This document shows positions 63,917 through 64,000 of a DNA stretch of 64,000 nucleotides, one piece after another; positions within the stretch are counted from its first letter, which is position 1, and every line of letters starts with the position of its first letter. Source of the stretch: Candidatus Gastranaerophilales bacterium (GTDB taxonomy: Bacteria > Cyanobacteriota > Vampirovibrionia > Gastranaerophilales > Gastranaerophilaceae); assembly GCA_947587615.1 (NCBI GenBank), contig CANPYC010000008.1:1-64000 (forward strand), given 5' to 3'. Under the pieces are notes generated by a model. It was not told the DNA's origin. It searched no databases and saw nothing but the letters and a program-made list of their open reading frames with translations. Made by a program: the position numbers and the translations under genes.

Positions 63917-64000
63917 TAGCTAAAACTTTCTTTTATGTATTTTATCATGTCTTTTATAATATTAGTTCTTTTGCGTTCCCAGATATATTTTCCTAAAGGG
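63916..64000 (-). CDS. C-terminal end of a gene running off the right edge
   Basis: The last 27 codons are open to the window end: PLGKYIWERKRTNIIKDMIK and onward to ESFS, then TAA, which overlaps the next ATG (TAATG). The basic helical tail suits a glycosyltransferase or similar protein of the same cluster, but too little is visible to assign. Confidence 0.6.
   Translation of the reverse strand, partial: PLGKYIWERKRTNIIKDMIKYIKESFS

Noticed and set aside
1-64000. rRNA or tRNA genes
   Set aside because: No conserved T-loop/acceptor pattern or rRNA sequence was noticed on either strand when reading; a dedicated scan (tRNAscan-SE, barrnap) would be decisive.
1-64000. Prophage, integrase or insertion sequence
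   Set aside because: No transposase, integrase, capsid or terminase-like protein is encoded; the repeat island has no mobility gene.

Overview
The window is AT-rich, densely coded bacterial chromosome. The best taxonomic clue is the response regulator at 47223-47969, which reads almost motif for motif like the cyanobacterial RpaB/Ycf27 family. No photosynthesis gene is present, and an anaerobic-type 2-oxoacid:ferredoxin oxidoreductase is. Many uncharacterised proteins carry a short F-K-G or F-R-G motif. Together this suggests a non-photosynthetic relative of Cyanobacteria (Melainabacteria/Vampirovibrionia, probably a gut-type Gastranaerophilales). That placement is inference; no rRNA or tRNA gene was found to confirm it.

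Layout. 1-4467: truncated etfB, a SIS-domain isomerase, hemW, two small unknown genes and dxr. 4468-6133: a 1.7-kb non-coding island of palindromic repeats around a broken flagellin gene. 6134-10995: one minus-strand operon of a four-subunit 2-oxoacid:ferredoxin oxidoreductase followed by fabH and fabF. 11205-13497: a tandem pair of unknown proteins with Asp-rich EF-hand-like loops. 13607-17159: B12-type radical SAM protein, coiled-coil protein and sugar porter. 17152-20478: a 965-residue protein with a RelA/SpoT-like synthetase signature at its C terminus, plus a tightly coupled small partner. 20546-26773: DedA protein, a pair of lineage-type membrane proteins, ribF and the housekeeping Rsh. 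26864-32503: DUF167, a GGDEF/HD-GYP protein, a two-component pair and small acidic proteins.

32585-38560: glycosyltransferase, aspS, and three tandem paralogues whose motifs read as a protein-kinase fold that stops just after the DFG position. 38665-42550: metK, a DUF721/DciA-like protein, a 29-residue ORF with its own terminator, and a large membrane protein that looks like a fused version of the pair at 21213-23431. 42801-46439: rny-ymdB-PHP and a small unknown. 46436-54833: M14 amidopeptidase, RpaB, a double M16 peptidase, DUF2229, DUF1292, ruvX, a helical-repeat-like protein and a stand-alone ClpX-type zinc finger. 55030-58611: small basic protein, corA, an unknown and cstA. 58640-64000: dTDP-rhamnose genes rfbCBDA behind an aldolase-like protein and glycan-type genes, running off the right edge.

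Together the genes give core isoprenoid, fatty-acid, one-carbon and cell-surface functions, several signalling layers ((p)ppGpp, probable cyclic-di-GMP, two-component), and a set of lineage-specific proteins. The most interesting of these are the kinase-like triplet and the RelA/SpoT-like large protein with its partner. Several genes appear to start with leaderless or very short-leader transcripts, including one divergent pair sharing a symmetric -10 element.
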